Shown: positions 1 to 10,700, counted from the stretch's first letter. The stretch is 64,000 nt of DNA from Ceratothoa steindachneri (GCA_963969495.1 OZ018324.1:45320609-45384608), one strand, 5' to 3'. Notes: generated by a model from the sequence alone, not told the origin. A program made the numbers and translations.

Positions 1-1
1 C

Positions 2-442
2 GCGAGCGCCTAAAATACTGCTCTGGCTTAGCTTGAGAGAACGCCGAAGAAAAATTTAGCCAAATACCGGGACTACTACGATATGAAAGCAAAGGCGCGA
101 AAATTACAGGCAGGAGATGAAGTCTTATTATTACTTCCGACCGAAAATAATAAGTTATGGGCCTAGTGGAAGGGACCGTTTGAAGTAATCGAGGCACGGG
201 GTCCAGTCGATTACTTGATAGATACCCCAACAGGGCGAAGAACCTATTACATAAACATGCTAAAAAAATATCACCGCCGCGCGTGCATAAGGAATATTAC
301 CCTTCTAGACGAAGAAGAACCGATGGATGCAGTTTGCCCGGGTACGCCCCTGCAAGTCATACACACCGTGTGTGTGGAGCAAGACGAGGAATACGAACTT
401 CCATCTCTCTCACCTACCCCGGAAGACCCTCGGGTGGATTAA
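2..442 (+). pseudogene. Gmr1-like retrotransposon, integrase C-terminal part
   Basis: In frame 2 this reads as the C-terminal region of a Ty3/Gypsy-type integrase: a YRDYYD-like segment near 75-95, a LQAGDEVLLLLP segment near 105-140 (the GDxVLL region after the integrase core), then WKGPFEV near 163-183 and the NMLKKYH end near 256-276. An acidic tail follows up to the stop at 440-442. The frame is broken by a TAG at 163-165, where family members have Gln before WKGPF (a CAG to TAG change), and by stops near 11 and 29. The catalytic core lies left of the window. The element runs straight on into RT, so integrase is upstream of RT, the order of Gmr1-like elements and not of ordinary Gypsy. 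Family assignment is by motif memory, not by search. Confidence 0.75.
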
Positions 443-1833
443 AGATAAATCCCCACTTAGAGATTCAACAGAAAGCGGAAATGTTGAACTTACTCATGGA
501 ATTCCCAGAAGTCATTTCTGAAACCCCCGGATGCGCCAAGGATTTCATCCATGAAATAAAACTAAAAACTAATTTAGTGGTTCGAAGCAAACCATATCCT
601 TTACCGATCCACCTACCAGAAGCCTTCAATAAGGAAGTCCGGAATTTATTAAAATTGGGAATTTTAGAGCCATCGGAGTCCGATTATTGCTCCCCCATAG
701 TAATGGTTAAGAAACCTAATCAATCATTTCGGATGTGCGTGGACTTCTGAAAATTGAATTCAGTGACCGTTTTCGACGCTGAGCCCATCCCGCTAATAGA
801 TCAAAATCTCCATTTATTTGAAGACGCTAAATTCATCACCGAATTAGATTCGTGTAAAGCATACTATCAAATACCTCTCGCTAAGGAGTACAAAAAACTG
901 ACGGCTTTTGCGACTAAGAGAGGTCTATTACAGTTTACCAGGCTTCCCTTCGGACTACTTACAGCCGGTAGCAATTATAATAGGATGATGAGGCGAATTA
1001 TCGCTGGCCTAAGTGACGTGTCGTTTTACTTCGACAATGTGTACGTAGCTACCCATACATGGGAGTCACACTTACACGCCTTACGCTCATTGCTGGAAAA
1101 ATTGAAGGAGCAAGGTCTAACCGCCGGGCCGACTAAGTGTTATTTTGCCTACGAATCCATTGACTACCTGGGATTCAAAATAGGACAAAAACACTTGACT
1201 ACCCAGCAAGAAAAAGTGGACGCCATAGTCAAGATGCCCCGGCCGAAAACAAAGAAACAACTCCGATCGTTTATGGGAGCCGCCTCGTTCTATAGGCGTT
1301 TTGTACCACACCTTGCTTCCATTGCGGCCCCACTGAATGATTTGTTAAAAAGACAGCGTCAGACCCTGTCACATGGAACCCCCATGCAAAAACTCAGTTG
1401 GAGGTTCTAAAAGGAAAACTCGTAACTGCGCCCATTCTTCGCTTGCCAAATCCCAACAAGATCTTCAGCATTCGCACGGACGCTAGTCAAAACGGGTTAG
1501 GCGGAGTATTGCTTCAATACGAAGATGACGAAACAGCCTACCCAATAGCTTATGTCAGTAGGAAACTTTTAAGTAGAGAAAAAGCCTACGCCACAATGGA
1601 AATCGCAGCTTTGGCCATGATATGGTCCATAGGTAAATTCAAATATTATCTAATAGGGCTCGAGTTTAAGTTGGAATACGACCATAAACTGTTGTTGTAC
1701 ATAAGCAAAAATAAGAGTAAGAATAAAAGACTCCTGAGATGGAGTTTACTCTTGATGTAGTACCAGTACTCCATTCACTATATAAAAGGCTCCAACAATT
1801 GTATAGCCGACTCGTGAAGGCGGAACCCTGTCG
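443..1833 (+). pseudogene. Gmr1-like retrotransposon, RT and RNase H
   Basis: This is the reverse transcriptase and RNase H half of the polyprotein that copies the element RNA into DNA. The RT begins about 450 with the usual linker and the VRSKPYPLP segment near 577-606, followed by GILEPSESDYCSPIVMVKKP. A TGA at 748-750 interrupts the conserved VD(Y/F)RKLN stretch (CGA to TGA). RT continues at 754-1,410 with the LPFGL motif near 940-957. The catalytic box at 1,027-1,038 reads YFDN instead of Y-x-D-D, so one metal-binding aspartate is lost. A frameshift near 1,360 moves to the frame at 1,398-1,760, which carries the RNase H start (RTDASQNGLGGVLL, then ISYVSRKL-type text). The end, with YIKGSNN near 1,780-1,800, is again past a stop. 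The copy is inactive. Confidence 0.85.
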
Positions 1834-2121
1834 ACGATTAAGGAGCAGCCCAACTATTGTATTATAGCAAAGTTAAGTGTAAATCAGTAGAATTGTAAGT
1901 AAGTAGGGGCGAGTAACCCCCTAGTGGTAGGTAAGTAGATCATAAGTTGGCACAGTAATATATGAATTAATGTAAGGTTAGGTGAAATGTTATCAAGGCA
2001 TTCCCGAGTGAACTAGAATTTATTGTATGATATAAAGTTTCGTAAGTTACCCATGTATATTATTGTAAGCGTCGGATTGGAATAACCCCTACCCCGTTAG
2101 TTCCTTTAGGAGGGAGGTAAA
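1834..2121 (+). other. 3' untranslated part of the Gmr1-like element
   Basis: There is no coding match between the end of RNase H and the putative LTR. A purine run at 2,108-2,121 (AGGAGGGAGGTAAA) fits a polypurine tract that primes plus-strand DNA synthesis just upstream of a 3' LTR. Confidence 0.5.
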
Positions 2122-2686
2122 TGTAGAGAAATGGCTACATTAAGCCCCCCCCCCCATCATGAGGAGAAGCGTAGGAAAGGTAACCGGCGAATAACCATAA
2201 CTGCTTACCATGTGTGATCTTCTCGCCGCTGTGGGCAGTTGCAGCTAACATCTGTTTTAAGGCGACCACGTAAGGTCCTTAAACGACGCTCTAACGACCT
2301 AATTACCTACAAAACCCATAAACCCGTGGTTATGGAAAAAAAAGCGGTGCGAGTAAGAAGGCACGCCAAGTAGCGGTGCGGTTGCGAGCCTCTAATTAGC
2401 GAGCTGACTTGGGCACCCCAGTGCCACCCTTAGCAGTTCTTGCTCTCCCCAGATGCGAACTCACCATTTGCGTTCTTCCCCTTGCCTCTGTGGCCTGGTC
2501 ACTTCCCCCTTTAGATGCGGCGGCAATCCGCCTATAAATAAGCCACGAAAAAAAGAGAGAGGGATTATCAGAAGTAGATACGCCAGAGTAGGATTAGTTC
2601 GTGAAGATTGATCCTTCGGACACAACCCTCCAAAGCGGAGATAAGTCCTCCAGCGACATCCGGCAATACCTAATACCTTCTGTCAT
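2122..2686 (+). repeat. Probable 3' LTR of the Gmr1-like element
   Basis: It begins with TG directly after the purine tract, with a near-palindrome TGTAG...CTACA at its start and a run of 13 C at about 2,143-2,155. A TATA-type promoter box lies at 2,533-2,540 (TATAAATA), followed by a transcribed-looking stretch. An ending at TGTCA near 2,684 would give the usual TG...CA borders and about 565 bp. The right border is a guess because the 5' LTR lies outside the window and no second copy is available for comparison. Confidence 0.45.
2533..2540 (+). promoter_or_regulatory. TATA box in the putative LTR
   Basis: The motif TATAAATA lies about two thirds into the putative LTR, where the U3/R boundary of an LTR would be expected. 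It is a sequence match only. Confidence 0.4.
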
Positions 2687-2744
2687 GTAAGTTAAAAAGA
2701 ACATTTATATTCATATTGCGATAGTAGAAGATTAGTACGCCTCA

Positions 2745-3201
2745 CGTTTTTAAAGGGGAGTAGAAACCATTGTTCTTGAACCTAGGTCATATGTGTTTGT
2801 AGACGAGAGTACGTTGATTTAATGTTTAACACTAATCAAATAGAGTCACGATTAAAATACTAATCGGCAATTGGTATGTTTACGGGAAGCCTAATTGTTA
2901 ATTTTTGTCAGTTGTAACCGTGAGAAGGGCTTAGATGTCAAAGATAGAAATGTGTTAACTGTTGGTTTGTTATAGCTAAGGGTTTCAATTAAAATACAAG
3001 TTTATTTTGGTAGGTATCTGGTGTTTTCTCTTATTCTTATTTGTTTAAAATAGCTTTTCCTTAAGAACAAGACTACTGAATTAGCACTCTTAGAACAAAG
3101 CCTACTTCATCATAGAAGTAACTCACGCACCACAATGCATACCGCTACTAAAACGGTGTCAAAGAGTCTAGTGATCAAAAACCGAGGGTCATTCTACGAC
3201 A
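2745..3201 (-). repeat. Gypsy-type LTR, degenerate, minus strand
   Basis: Read on the minus strand it starts TGTCGTAGAATGACCC at 3,201 and shares colinear diverged blocks with the LTR at 55,236-55,559: the same first dozen bases, an AAGAGTGxTAAT block, an AAATAAACTT block, an AAAAATTAAC block and a final C-rich end. The bases just outside (2,735-2,744 on plus) are a degenerate form of the TGGCGC-type primer binding site seen at the better copy. No internal coding region follows, so it is a solo or decayed LTR. Confidence 0.5.
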
Positions 3202-4750
3202 ATTAGCACTAGTTACGCAAACAGCTTTTGATCATTGGACATCGTTCACAAATTGATTAATGAAGTGTAGATGAAGCGCATTTAAGGGAAAATGTTTCTC
3301 AACTAGAATAACTCAATACGATCGATATTTTTACGATTGAATTTTGAGCTTTATTTCTTGTCATACTTTAGCCGTTGTATGTAAAGATGAGAAAAAAAAC
3401 ATCGCGGGAACTAATTTTTATCCGAGCTAAAGTACTAGTTTTGAGGTTTCTTCCCTCATACTTCAGCTGTACAATGAGTTACAAAGTTAATTACGTTGTT
3501 TATATACGCGCTTTAATACCTATATAAGAGCAAAGTAGTTAAGTTTACCAGTATCAAATCAAATTAATGTAGATAATTTTATAATTTATTGTGGATCTCA
3601 AAGGTGAGATGACACGCCTAGAAATTAGTAGTGAACTTCGATTAAAAATTTGTTCTATCATTACATTCTTCTCGATTGATCAGCGTGAAGAGTATTCCTC
3701 TACAGAGCAAATTTAACTGATGAAAGCTCCTTGGTTTATTCTGATCTTTAAAAGCAGGAGTAATTTTATACCTCTTTTGCTTAGCAAATACTTTTGTAAA
3801 CCAATTTAAACTACTCTTCTTTCCACTGTCTGGAAAATATCTTTTTGTTGGAATTTCCTTGGGCAGTGACAGCGAGGTGTTTGTATATTTTCACATCCAA
3901 ATCCCTCTTTTTCGTTTTCGTTTTGCATTATGGTTTGCTTTTCTGTAGTCACTTTGTTCAATTGCTGCTGGTCTCTTTGAAAGTCATTGGTTCTTGTTTT
4001 CTTCTGTATTTCTTTTGTGGAATTCCATAGTTAGTCTAGTTTCTTTATTTTTCAGGCTATTCCTACTTAGATCTCCGATTAATGTGAGATTCTCCGAGAA
4101 ACAGTTCTTTAATTCCACTTTTAGCCAGTAAAAGTGTCTCTATGCGAATGATTCTAGTCTTCGAATGTTCGGCAAAAGTTGATCAAAGGTCCAGACTAAT
4201 AAGCCTGATAATATTCACTGGGGTATTGTTATTTTTGTTTCCACTTCATTCATTTCTTGAATTGAAGCTGTATCCATCCGGCCTAAAAGGCCTTTTGTAC
4301 AGTTTGTCTGGCTTGCATTTTCTTAGTTACTTTCTTTTTGAGGATTGTAATCCATTTATGACAGCTCATTGCCAAATTGGATGGAGAGTGTCGATTTAGA
4401 AGTGAAAGAAAAGGGGCGAAGAAAAAAATAAAGAACGAAAGTAGCGTAGAGAAGATGCCAACATAATTCTGTTCGCTGGACAACCATTGCAAGCGGTAAA
4501 TCTACTGCGCGAAGCTAGGCTTTATTTCTCTCTGACATGTAAGATAGAATTCAATAAGGGTTGCTTAATAAACTCATTGACCCCCTCAACCCTCCAAAAA
4601 AGTTCCTAAAGTGCGCATATATTTTTTAATTTCAGAAATGGGTTTTTTTAAACGATAGTTTTTAAAGTAAAATCTTATTAATTTTTAAAAGTTATCTTCC
4701 TCAACTTAAATCCCAAATAGGTTTCTAAACAAATTATCAATAGAGAGTTT
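3202..4750. other. AT-rich stretch with no recognised gene
   Basis: Only short ORFs rich in Phe, Leu and Ser are present, as expected from AT-rich DNA by chance. No transposase, RT, exon or RNA gene is visible to me here. Confidence 0.5.
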
Positions 4751-4764
4751 CTTCAGCACCAAAG

Positions 4765-5107
4765 ATCCTATCTCTGTAAAGTTCCGCAGTGATGCTGTTA
4801 ATTTATTTAAATGTCCTAGTTGTACTGAAGCCTCTTACATTGGCAGCACTGTCAGGTCTCTTGGAGCTAAGTTCTCTTCTCATATGAGGATTAGGTGCGA
4901 ACAGGCAAAATAGTAAGTAAGAAAGAGAAGTCTTCTATCAGGAAACATACCATAAGTTGTAAAACTGACATTTCTATTGCTAATTTTAAAGTATTAGCCT
5001 TAAATCACAACCAACATTGCCTTAGAACTCTAGAAACTTTATATATCAAACACTGCAAACCTACACTCAATGAATACTTAAGTGCAATATTGTTATTAAT
5101 CAACTAA
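4765..5107 (+). pseudogene. Penelope-like element, GIY-YIG endonuclease tail
   Basis: This is the C-terminal endonuclease of a Penelope-like retroelement, the domain that nicks target DNA for insertion. A cysteine pair CPSC at about 4,811-4,822 precedes ASYIGST (4,835-4,855), the YIG half of the GIY-YIG signature, then a SLGAKFSSH segment whose His fits the family. A single-base frameshift near 4,890 moves to the frame of 4,895-5,107, where SSIRKHTISC, the LETLYIK segment (conserved Glu) and KPTLN near the end are all typical. The RT part of this element is missing upstream. It differs in type from the minus-strand Penelope-like element at 7.8-10.1 kb. Confidence 0.75.
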
Positions 5108-5257
5108 ATTTTAACTATTGTTTAGTTAGTTGTTTTTATCCCTCTCTTCCAATCGTCACTGTAACCTATAAATATTAACCCCTTATTAAATCCACCATTC
5201 ACTCTCTAGGATGGATCCACTTTACTAAGTACCTAAAGCAACCCATTTTTATGTTAG

Positions 5258-5600
5258 AAGTTCTTTACTTTTACAGTTTCTAATTAATTAATTTTGTAAT
5301 TTTTTTAAACAAAGTTTAAATTTATTCTTGTTACTATAGTTGATTATATTAACTACTTTTAGTTAGTTTTAAAGTAAATTTTAACTACTGCCCCGTAAAA
5401 TACTCTTACAGTTTTTAATTAATTAATTAAAACAAAAATTAAATCTTTTGTTATTATAGTTATTTATCTTAAATTACACTTTTAGTCAGTTTTAAAGCAA
5501 ATTGAACTATTGCCAAGTGATATTTTTAAATTTTTAACTTCTAATTATTAAAGATTTTATTTATAGTTTATAATTGTCACCCTTTAAAGCAATTCAATCT
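5258..5600 (+). repeat. AT-rich tandem repeat, unit about 125 bp
   Basis: Two clear units and a partial third share a TTACAGTTT-TTAATTAATTAA block, a TGTTA-TATAGTT block, a TTAGT(T/C)AGTTTTAAAG block and an ACTATTGCC-type end. The same AACTATTGTTTAGTTAGTT wording occurs at 5,108-5,140 just after the GIY-YIG stop, so this is probably the 3' tail of that Penelope-like element. Confidence 0.55.
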
Positions 5601-5779
5601 CTTAGTTTTTCATGTATTAATTTTAGTAACCTTATACTTTTATCCTAAAGATGAAGACTTATAGTTATCAAAATGTTGTATAAATTAAAAGATGTGAAAA
5701 TAAATAAAAAATGTTGCATTAGTTTCTAGGTGCTCTAGGATTTATTTTTGTTTTAGCTTCAACTGAAAGAAATGAATTT

Positions 5780-6350
5780 AGAAGAAAGTGGAATTAGAGT
5801 TTTAATTCGGTACTGTTACCAGCAAAAACTGTCTACAAAAGTTCCTATGAAAGAAATTTACAATACTGAAGAAGGCACAGCCAGTCAAGCGAATGTCTCA
5901 AGGTGGTAGAGACGGTTACCTCTGGCGACATTACTTTTGACGATCAACCACGTTTCAGCCAACCATGAACCTTTGACATCCAGTCTTTAATGGCAGCATT
6001 TGCAAGCAACCGTGTTCTTGCTAAAGTTGTTTGAGTGTCATCCCGTGAGACTATGCTGAACCGATACCATCAAATGGATTTTATTCACAAGAATCTCGAT
6101 TGGATCCATATGAACTCACCAAAGTACAAGCTGCCCGTAGAGTAGAGACATGCAGCCAACTTCTCAATATTTCAATGGACTACCAATCTTGGAGGTGAAT
6201 TGTATAACCAGATGAGAATTAGTGTTCTAAGGTAATCATAATCGGAAGAGAAAATGGGTAGCGCAAGGTGAACAACCCGGCATCCGTTTAACACTTTTGA
6301 TAGGGTAAAGGAAGCTTCTTTGTAGTTTTTCAATTCAAAGCCAGCTGACT
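5780..6350 (+). pseudogene. mariner transposase relic
   Basis: Pieces in changing frames line up with a mariner transposase, which cuts and pastes its element at TA sites. The N-terminal helix-turn-helix region is near 5,790-5,880. A TASQANVSRW stretch at 5,878-5,908 is followed by a GDITFDDQPR-type linker near 5,925-5,955. A WIHMN/ELT..Q..RVE.C..LL segment lies near 6,100-6,165. A degenerate SDEN-W first catalytic motif sits near 6,203-6,220, with an RKRKWVAQGEQP-type stretch at 6,240-6,282. Many stops and shifts are present and the C-terminal catalytic half is missing or unreadable. Confidence 0.7.
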
Positions 6351-6362
6351 GGTATCTGGGAT

Positions 6363-6629
6363 ATGTTCAGATGCTGGCTGTTTGCTGAAGGAAGATCGCA
6401 GAGAATGGTGGACTTTATTTTGAAGAATAAATATCGGTGTTGCTGGAACAGTGCCAAACGAGTCATAAAATGCAGTAATTATATTTCTAGAAATAAATTA
6501 GAATGTATCTCCATTAACGCGTTACCAAATTTCAACATTAGCCCTGGTTTGATCATGCTAGACCCCATTATCACTACATACATAAAATCTCAAATAAAGT
6601 TGCTTCAGGATTTTGTACCCCTTAATTAA
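6363..6629 (+). other. 88-codon ORF, not recognised
   Basis: It is open from 6,363 to 6,629 but matches no family I know. It directly follows the mariner relic and may contain its decayed C-terminal half. I would not treat it as a gene. Confidence 0.2.
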
Positions 6630-6773
6630 GGTTCAGAGGTGGGTATTCTAATCACCCTTTCCACTATTTCAGGCAATGTATGTTCAGCTTCTTGTTGTTT
6701 CCTTGAAAAAGTCTTTAAGAATAAAGGCGAAAGCAATCGGACTCGTTTTTCACTTTTCCTTTGTGAGTGTATC

Positions 6774-6775
<2 letters not shown>

Positions 6776-6830
<55 letters not shown>
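6776..6830. repeat. (TA)n microsatellite
   Basis: This is about 50 bases of nearly pure alternating A and T. It gives rise to runs of Ile-Tyr in every frame, so ORFs across it are artefacts. It lies at the far end of minus-strand Penelope-like sequence. Confidence 0.95.
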
Positions 6831-6907
6831 GCACAAAAAATCAGCACAAATCAGCACGTAATCTTCGAATGCATGAAATTCCCAAGGAAAAAAACAAACA
6901 ACCGATA

Positions 6908-6941
6908 CCCCAAGCGCTTTCGTTGTCCAAACTTCTTCAGG
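6908..6941 (-). ncRNA. Hammerhead-like motif, degenerate
   Basis: On the minus strand this reads CTGAAGA, then a short GTT...AAC stem with a small loop, then GAAA. That is the CUGANGA-stem II-GAAA core order of hammerhead ribozymes, which are known in Penelope-like elements. One extra A sits before stem II and stem III is unclear, so activity is doubtful. Its place 3' of minus-strand Penelope-like coding supports the origin. Confidence 0.35.
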
Positions 6942-7099
6942 GGCGAGTACAAAGATAAATGTTAAAGAAAAAAGTGGTTCTGGCATATAAAGCAAAATCA
7001 TGTGACGTCATGAATAAAAGACTAACGACACGTATCCCTAAAAACGAAACAAAAGTATAAAGAGATTGTTATGTAAAATATGTTATATCGAACCTGAGA

Positions 7100-7400
7100 G
7101 AGCTTTTTTATATTGTTTACATATTCTTTTAGTTATAAAATTATCAAGTTTAAAAAGCTTTTCACTAAGACTAAAATTTAGGTGGTGCGTAGATTTAATA
7201 ATGGTCGATTCAATAAGATTACACTCATGATGGCTTTTTACATAAATTAGGGCTTTTGCTCCTGACCAATCAATCTGGTGGCCAGTGGAGCTAATATGTA
7301 TAAATAAAGCATCAGAATTCTGCCCTGTTCGGCAACCATATTTATGTTGGGCAGTAGACTTTTCTCATAACAGTGTATTGAAGGCGACTGCGAGTTTGGT
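7100..7400 (-). pseudogene. Penelope-like element, C-terminal fragment
   Basis: On the minus strand the text ALFIHISSTGHQIDWSGAK (about 7,310-7,255) and NLIESTIIK near 7,225-7,200, followed by a FSLSEKLFKLD stretch, match the end of the GIY-YIG region of another type of Penelope-like element: a His in xxTGHxIxW, a catalytic Glu in xxIESxxI, then a basic tail. It lies downstream of the larger minus-strand Penelope-like element and is probably a separate, older insertion of a different subfamily. Confidence 0.6.
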
Positions 7401-7549
7401 GTTTATTATTTTCTTTTCATTCTCTCGATTTGTCTTATATTCCGCTTTTGGTCGTGATTTAACCTATGAATAACTGCCAAAGTTCATCAGAAAAGTGTTA
7501 ACGAGCAAGGCAAGAAACTGATTAACTGAGCAAAGCAAAATATGTGTTG

Positions 7550-7592
7550 GCCTGATGCGTTTCGATATACACCTGTATCATTACCAAAGGTG
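7550..7592 (-). ncRNA. Second hammerhead-like hairpin in Penelope-like 3' region
   Basis: Minus strand: AATGA, a TACA/TGTA stem, then ATCGAAAC and ATCAGG. This resembles a decayed hammerhead core (CUGAUGA, stem II, GAAAC) in the 3' untranslated part of the element that ends near 7,790. It is a motif match by eye; the first core bases do not fit exactly. Confidence 0.3.
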
Positions 7593-7789
7593 ATATTTAT
7601 AACTTCAGGAATTCAAGATGGGGCTTTATATACATCGTTACTAGGATGTTAACAAATATACGAACATATTAGATGGAATGGAAATTCTTAGATACATAAA
7701 GGTACATTGAAATTAAGTTTTGGAGACTGCTTAATGACAAAAAGTTACATTGAACTGAACTTTTGGGGGACTGCTTCAAAGGTTTAAAC

Positions 7790-10103
7790 TATAATGGGCA
7801 CAGTATTAAGTTGGTCATATATAATTGGGGCTATTTTTCTTTGATATATAATATGGCTTGTAATATAATTAGCTGTCGATGGCTTAGACCATATTATAGG
7901 ATTTTGGTATTATCTTCGAGTAATTTCTGGTCCAGTTGTCTTCCAAGATTTCCCAACGTGTGTGTTTTGGGGGCACCATTATTTAAATGGTAACTCATTC
8001 TTCGTGTTAACTTTGTTTCTGTCATTCTGATTTATGAATGAGATAGAAGCTTATAGCCTTCCATTTTGCAAGTATATGCATATATTAAATGACTTCTGTT
8101 TAGGTGTTCGGTGAAGTCCTGGGTTGTTTATAATAATAAGGTTGTATGTTTGCTTACTCTTATAGTATATTATAAGTGAAACATTTCCTTCATTTAGGGT
8201 TGCTTTTACTCTTCTGTTTCTGATTTCCTGAATTATTCTTTTATCGGTTTTTACGATGTGTTCATAATGTTCTTGTAGTATAGTTTAATAGTCTTTTCTT
8301 CGTCTTGCTGATTGGTACTACCTGTAGGTGAGGGATACCATTTTTCTATCTTCTTACATATAGCGGTTTGGATCTCGCGGTTTGTAAACAGTTAGTTACG
8401 AGTAAGTTTACTTCTGTCATACGTTCGAGTTCTTCGAGCGTTTCTTTCTGTGTACAATGGGTGAAAGCACGGTTGATGTAGGAATTTATTAGACTTTTTA
8501 TATCGGCTGGGACATTCACTTTTTGCATTCAAGCAAACACCTGATTTTTGTTTTTGACCTACACTTTGGTAGGGAATTTATAGTTATGCTTAGTGGTTAG
8601 GATATCTTAGAAAGGAAATTGGTTATTTTGGATATTTTCTTTGGTGTAGTTAACTGAGGAGAAATTCTTTAATGGTCTAATAATTCTGGAATTTATTCTT
8701 CTATCTTGTGAGGGAACCCCACGTGGAATCTCTTGAGCAAACGGAACTTCCACGCGCTGCAGAAGGCCCGGTTAGGCCTAAATTGGTAAGCCTAACCCCC
8801 CTTCCACAAGCGGTAGCCTTGAACCGCGTCCCCCACGATTCACCTTTACGTGGACTAGAATAGCCTCTGCAAGAAGATTCGAGGCCATTCGAGAGTAGAG
8901 CTGTTTCCCGCTCACCACCCTCGGGGAGAGCCTTGAACATAAATAGTGTTCGACTCCCATGAGAGAACACGGAGTTGAAAAGTCTCGCCCAGACCCCAGA
9001 AGATTATCCCTGGTCCCTAGTCAAGTGATAGCAACAAAGGAAAGTGATAGCTGGACTATTTTGTGTATTTGGAATTAGCCCCAGCCAGGAGGTAATTCCA
9101 GTGAACGATCGCCCCCCAGTGATTTTCCCGACTTCTCTCATCAACTCCTGTCGAAGCCCTCCTCATTTGGGGTAACCGAAATAAACCCCCCTTGATCCGT
9201 AAGTTACCCCCTCCCTTGTTTTTGGAGAACCGTCATCACTCCAACCTCCCGCTCAGAAGTTCCAAACGGCCTCACCTCACGTGCAGAAGATATCCGTAAG
9301 CCAACCTCTCTCCCCCCTTCAGTAACCCAATTGAGTCTAATTTGTAACTAAAATTCCCCCTTTCGTTTACTGATGTGATTTTGTCCGTTAATTCTCTGAG
9401 GTAATTTCACCCATTAATTCTCTCATTATTTTGTGTAAATAAAATTATATTTTTGTCAATTCCTCTTTAAATAACCTTGAGCTTTGCCAATGTCCATAAT
9501 TTACCTGACTTCGTTGCACTCTCTCGCTACTCAGCCCGTCTAAACTCGTGGTTTTCCGTCCCTTTTGTCGGTTCGCTTTCAAGTTATTGGTCCCTCCTTC
9601 ATAGATATAATATGGTATTTATATAATGTAATGTCATACCACGACATATTTGTATATTTATGTATATGTCCCCTATATAACTACAGTAAATATTTGAGCT
9701 CGTTCTTCCCTGCTTCACATGTAAAAGTTAGCGAAAAGTACTCCGCTGGGAGAACCCATTGCAACGTCGTCAGTTTGCACATATAGATCACCGTTTGTTC
9801 CAGAGTATTGCAGATGAAGAGAAGTTCTCTCAAGGCATCTTTCGGTATGCGAAGAGGTGGGCGATTGCTTTGGTTGTATACTCTTTCTAGGATTATGTTT
9901 ATAGTTTCGAAAACAGGAACACTTGTAAATAATGATTTAACGTCCATTGAGGCTATGATATATTTAAGTGGGATGGATCGGATTAAATCAATAAAATCTG
10001 CACAAAATTTCAGAGTAAATTTGATATATATATATAGTGATTTCATAAATGCTCTTGACACTGTTCCATATATAAGACTATTAATGAAGCTAAAATCGCA
10101 CAT
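7790..10103 (-). pseudogene. Penelope-like element (Neptune-like), RT plus GIY-YIG
   Basis: A near-complete minus-strand element. The RT starts about 10,103; SMDVKSLFTSVP lies near 9,955-9,920, then an ILERVYN..P.L.IP..ALR segment. A frameshift leads to QTDDVAMGSPSG within 9,740-9,780, the Penelope-type RT motif. The YxDD box at 9,661-9,690 reads YIGD, so a catalytic Asp is lost. After an LTR-like insert, the C-terminal RT region resumes about 8,690 with a QFPFxD segment (stop inside), then INRAFTHCT at 8,470-8,445 and YIRMTETKL...YHLNNGAPKTH near 8,030-7,960 (GIY-YIG endonuclease, Gly of YIG changed to Arg), ending with LYIKE near 7,820. Several stops. The insertion mechanism of the class is terminal, endonuclease-primed reverse transcription. 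Confidence 0.8.
8707..9601. mobile_element. LTR-like insert inside the Penelope-like element
   Basis: A GC-richer block of about 895 bp interrupts the RT frame of the surrounding element. It starts TGTGAGGGAACC and ends GGTCCCTCCTTCA, giving TG...CA ends with short imperfect inverted repeats, the form of a solo LTR. The flanking host frame resumes on either side. I see no clean target-site duplication: the flanks CTATCT and TAGATA are complementary rather than direct. No protein is coded. Confidence 0.55.
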
Positions 10104-10380
10104 AATAGGTGGAAAGCTTTCTTAATTAGAATCAGGCTGGCTGGAAAGGATTTTGTAAATAGATGCTGTCAATGGAAATAGCTCATGGAAAAAGCTCACT
10201 AAAACCAATCCTTAAGGACTATTTATTCGATCGTTACTTTTTTAAATAAATATAAATGATCTTGCCGCGAAATTATTGTGTAAATTTTTTTGATTTATTT
10301 ATTTCACGAAACATGGTAAATGGCAAAAATATTATAATCACTACAAACTAACACAAAGACAATTAAAGACTAGTCAAATG
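10104..10380. other. No recognised feature
   Basis: AT-rich sequence upstream of the minus-strand Penelope-like RT; it may hold the element's decayed N-terminal part. No motif was recognised. Confidence 0.4.
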
Positions 10381-10389
10381 GTAGAAAAG

Positions 10390-10700
10390 TTGGCGGATTA
10401 AATTCAACGAAGAGAAGTTTAAGTCAATGCTCATAGATCATCATAATCCATGAAGATATTATAATAAGAGAAGTCAATTTTTTTTAAATACACAAGATTG
10501 AAGGATATTATTCCGCTTTTATTCAAACTGCTTGTAAGACCATATTCGGATTATTCCGTGTAATCTTGATCTCAATATTTGCAAAAGGACACTTCAGTAA
10601 TGGAACGTGCTCCATAAAACTTTCATGCATTTAAATTTCACCTAACTTCATCACTTTGAGATCCTCTTATCAACATCTTCTGACAAAGTTAGCCTCCTTA
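10390..10700 (+). pseudogene. LINE ORF2 fragment (CR1/Jockey-like, C-terminal)
   Basis: A KFNEEKFKSMLIDHHNP stretch near 10,402-10,450 corresponds to the post-catalytic region of LINE RT where FNxxKCKVMHIG is typical. After a gap, a LLFKLLVRPYSDYSV segment near 10,513-10,557 and a LQKDTSVMERA segment near 10,577-10,610 match the thumb. Stops and a deletion separate them. It resembles the CR1-like LINE at 37.7-40.2 kb but is far more decayed. Confidence 0.6.

Noticed and set aside
3845..4399. Membrane-like Phe/Leu-rich ORFs as a receptor exon
   Set aside because: Composition alone explains them; there is no conserved motif and no plausible splice context.
6626..7001. ORFs rich in Ile-Tyr around 6.7-6.9 kb
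   Set aside because: They are produced by the (TA)n tract in all frames.
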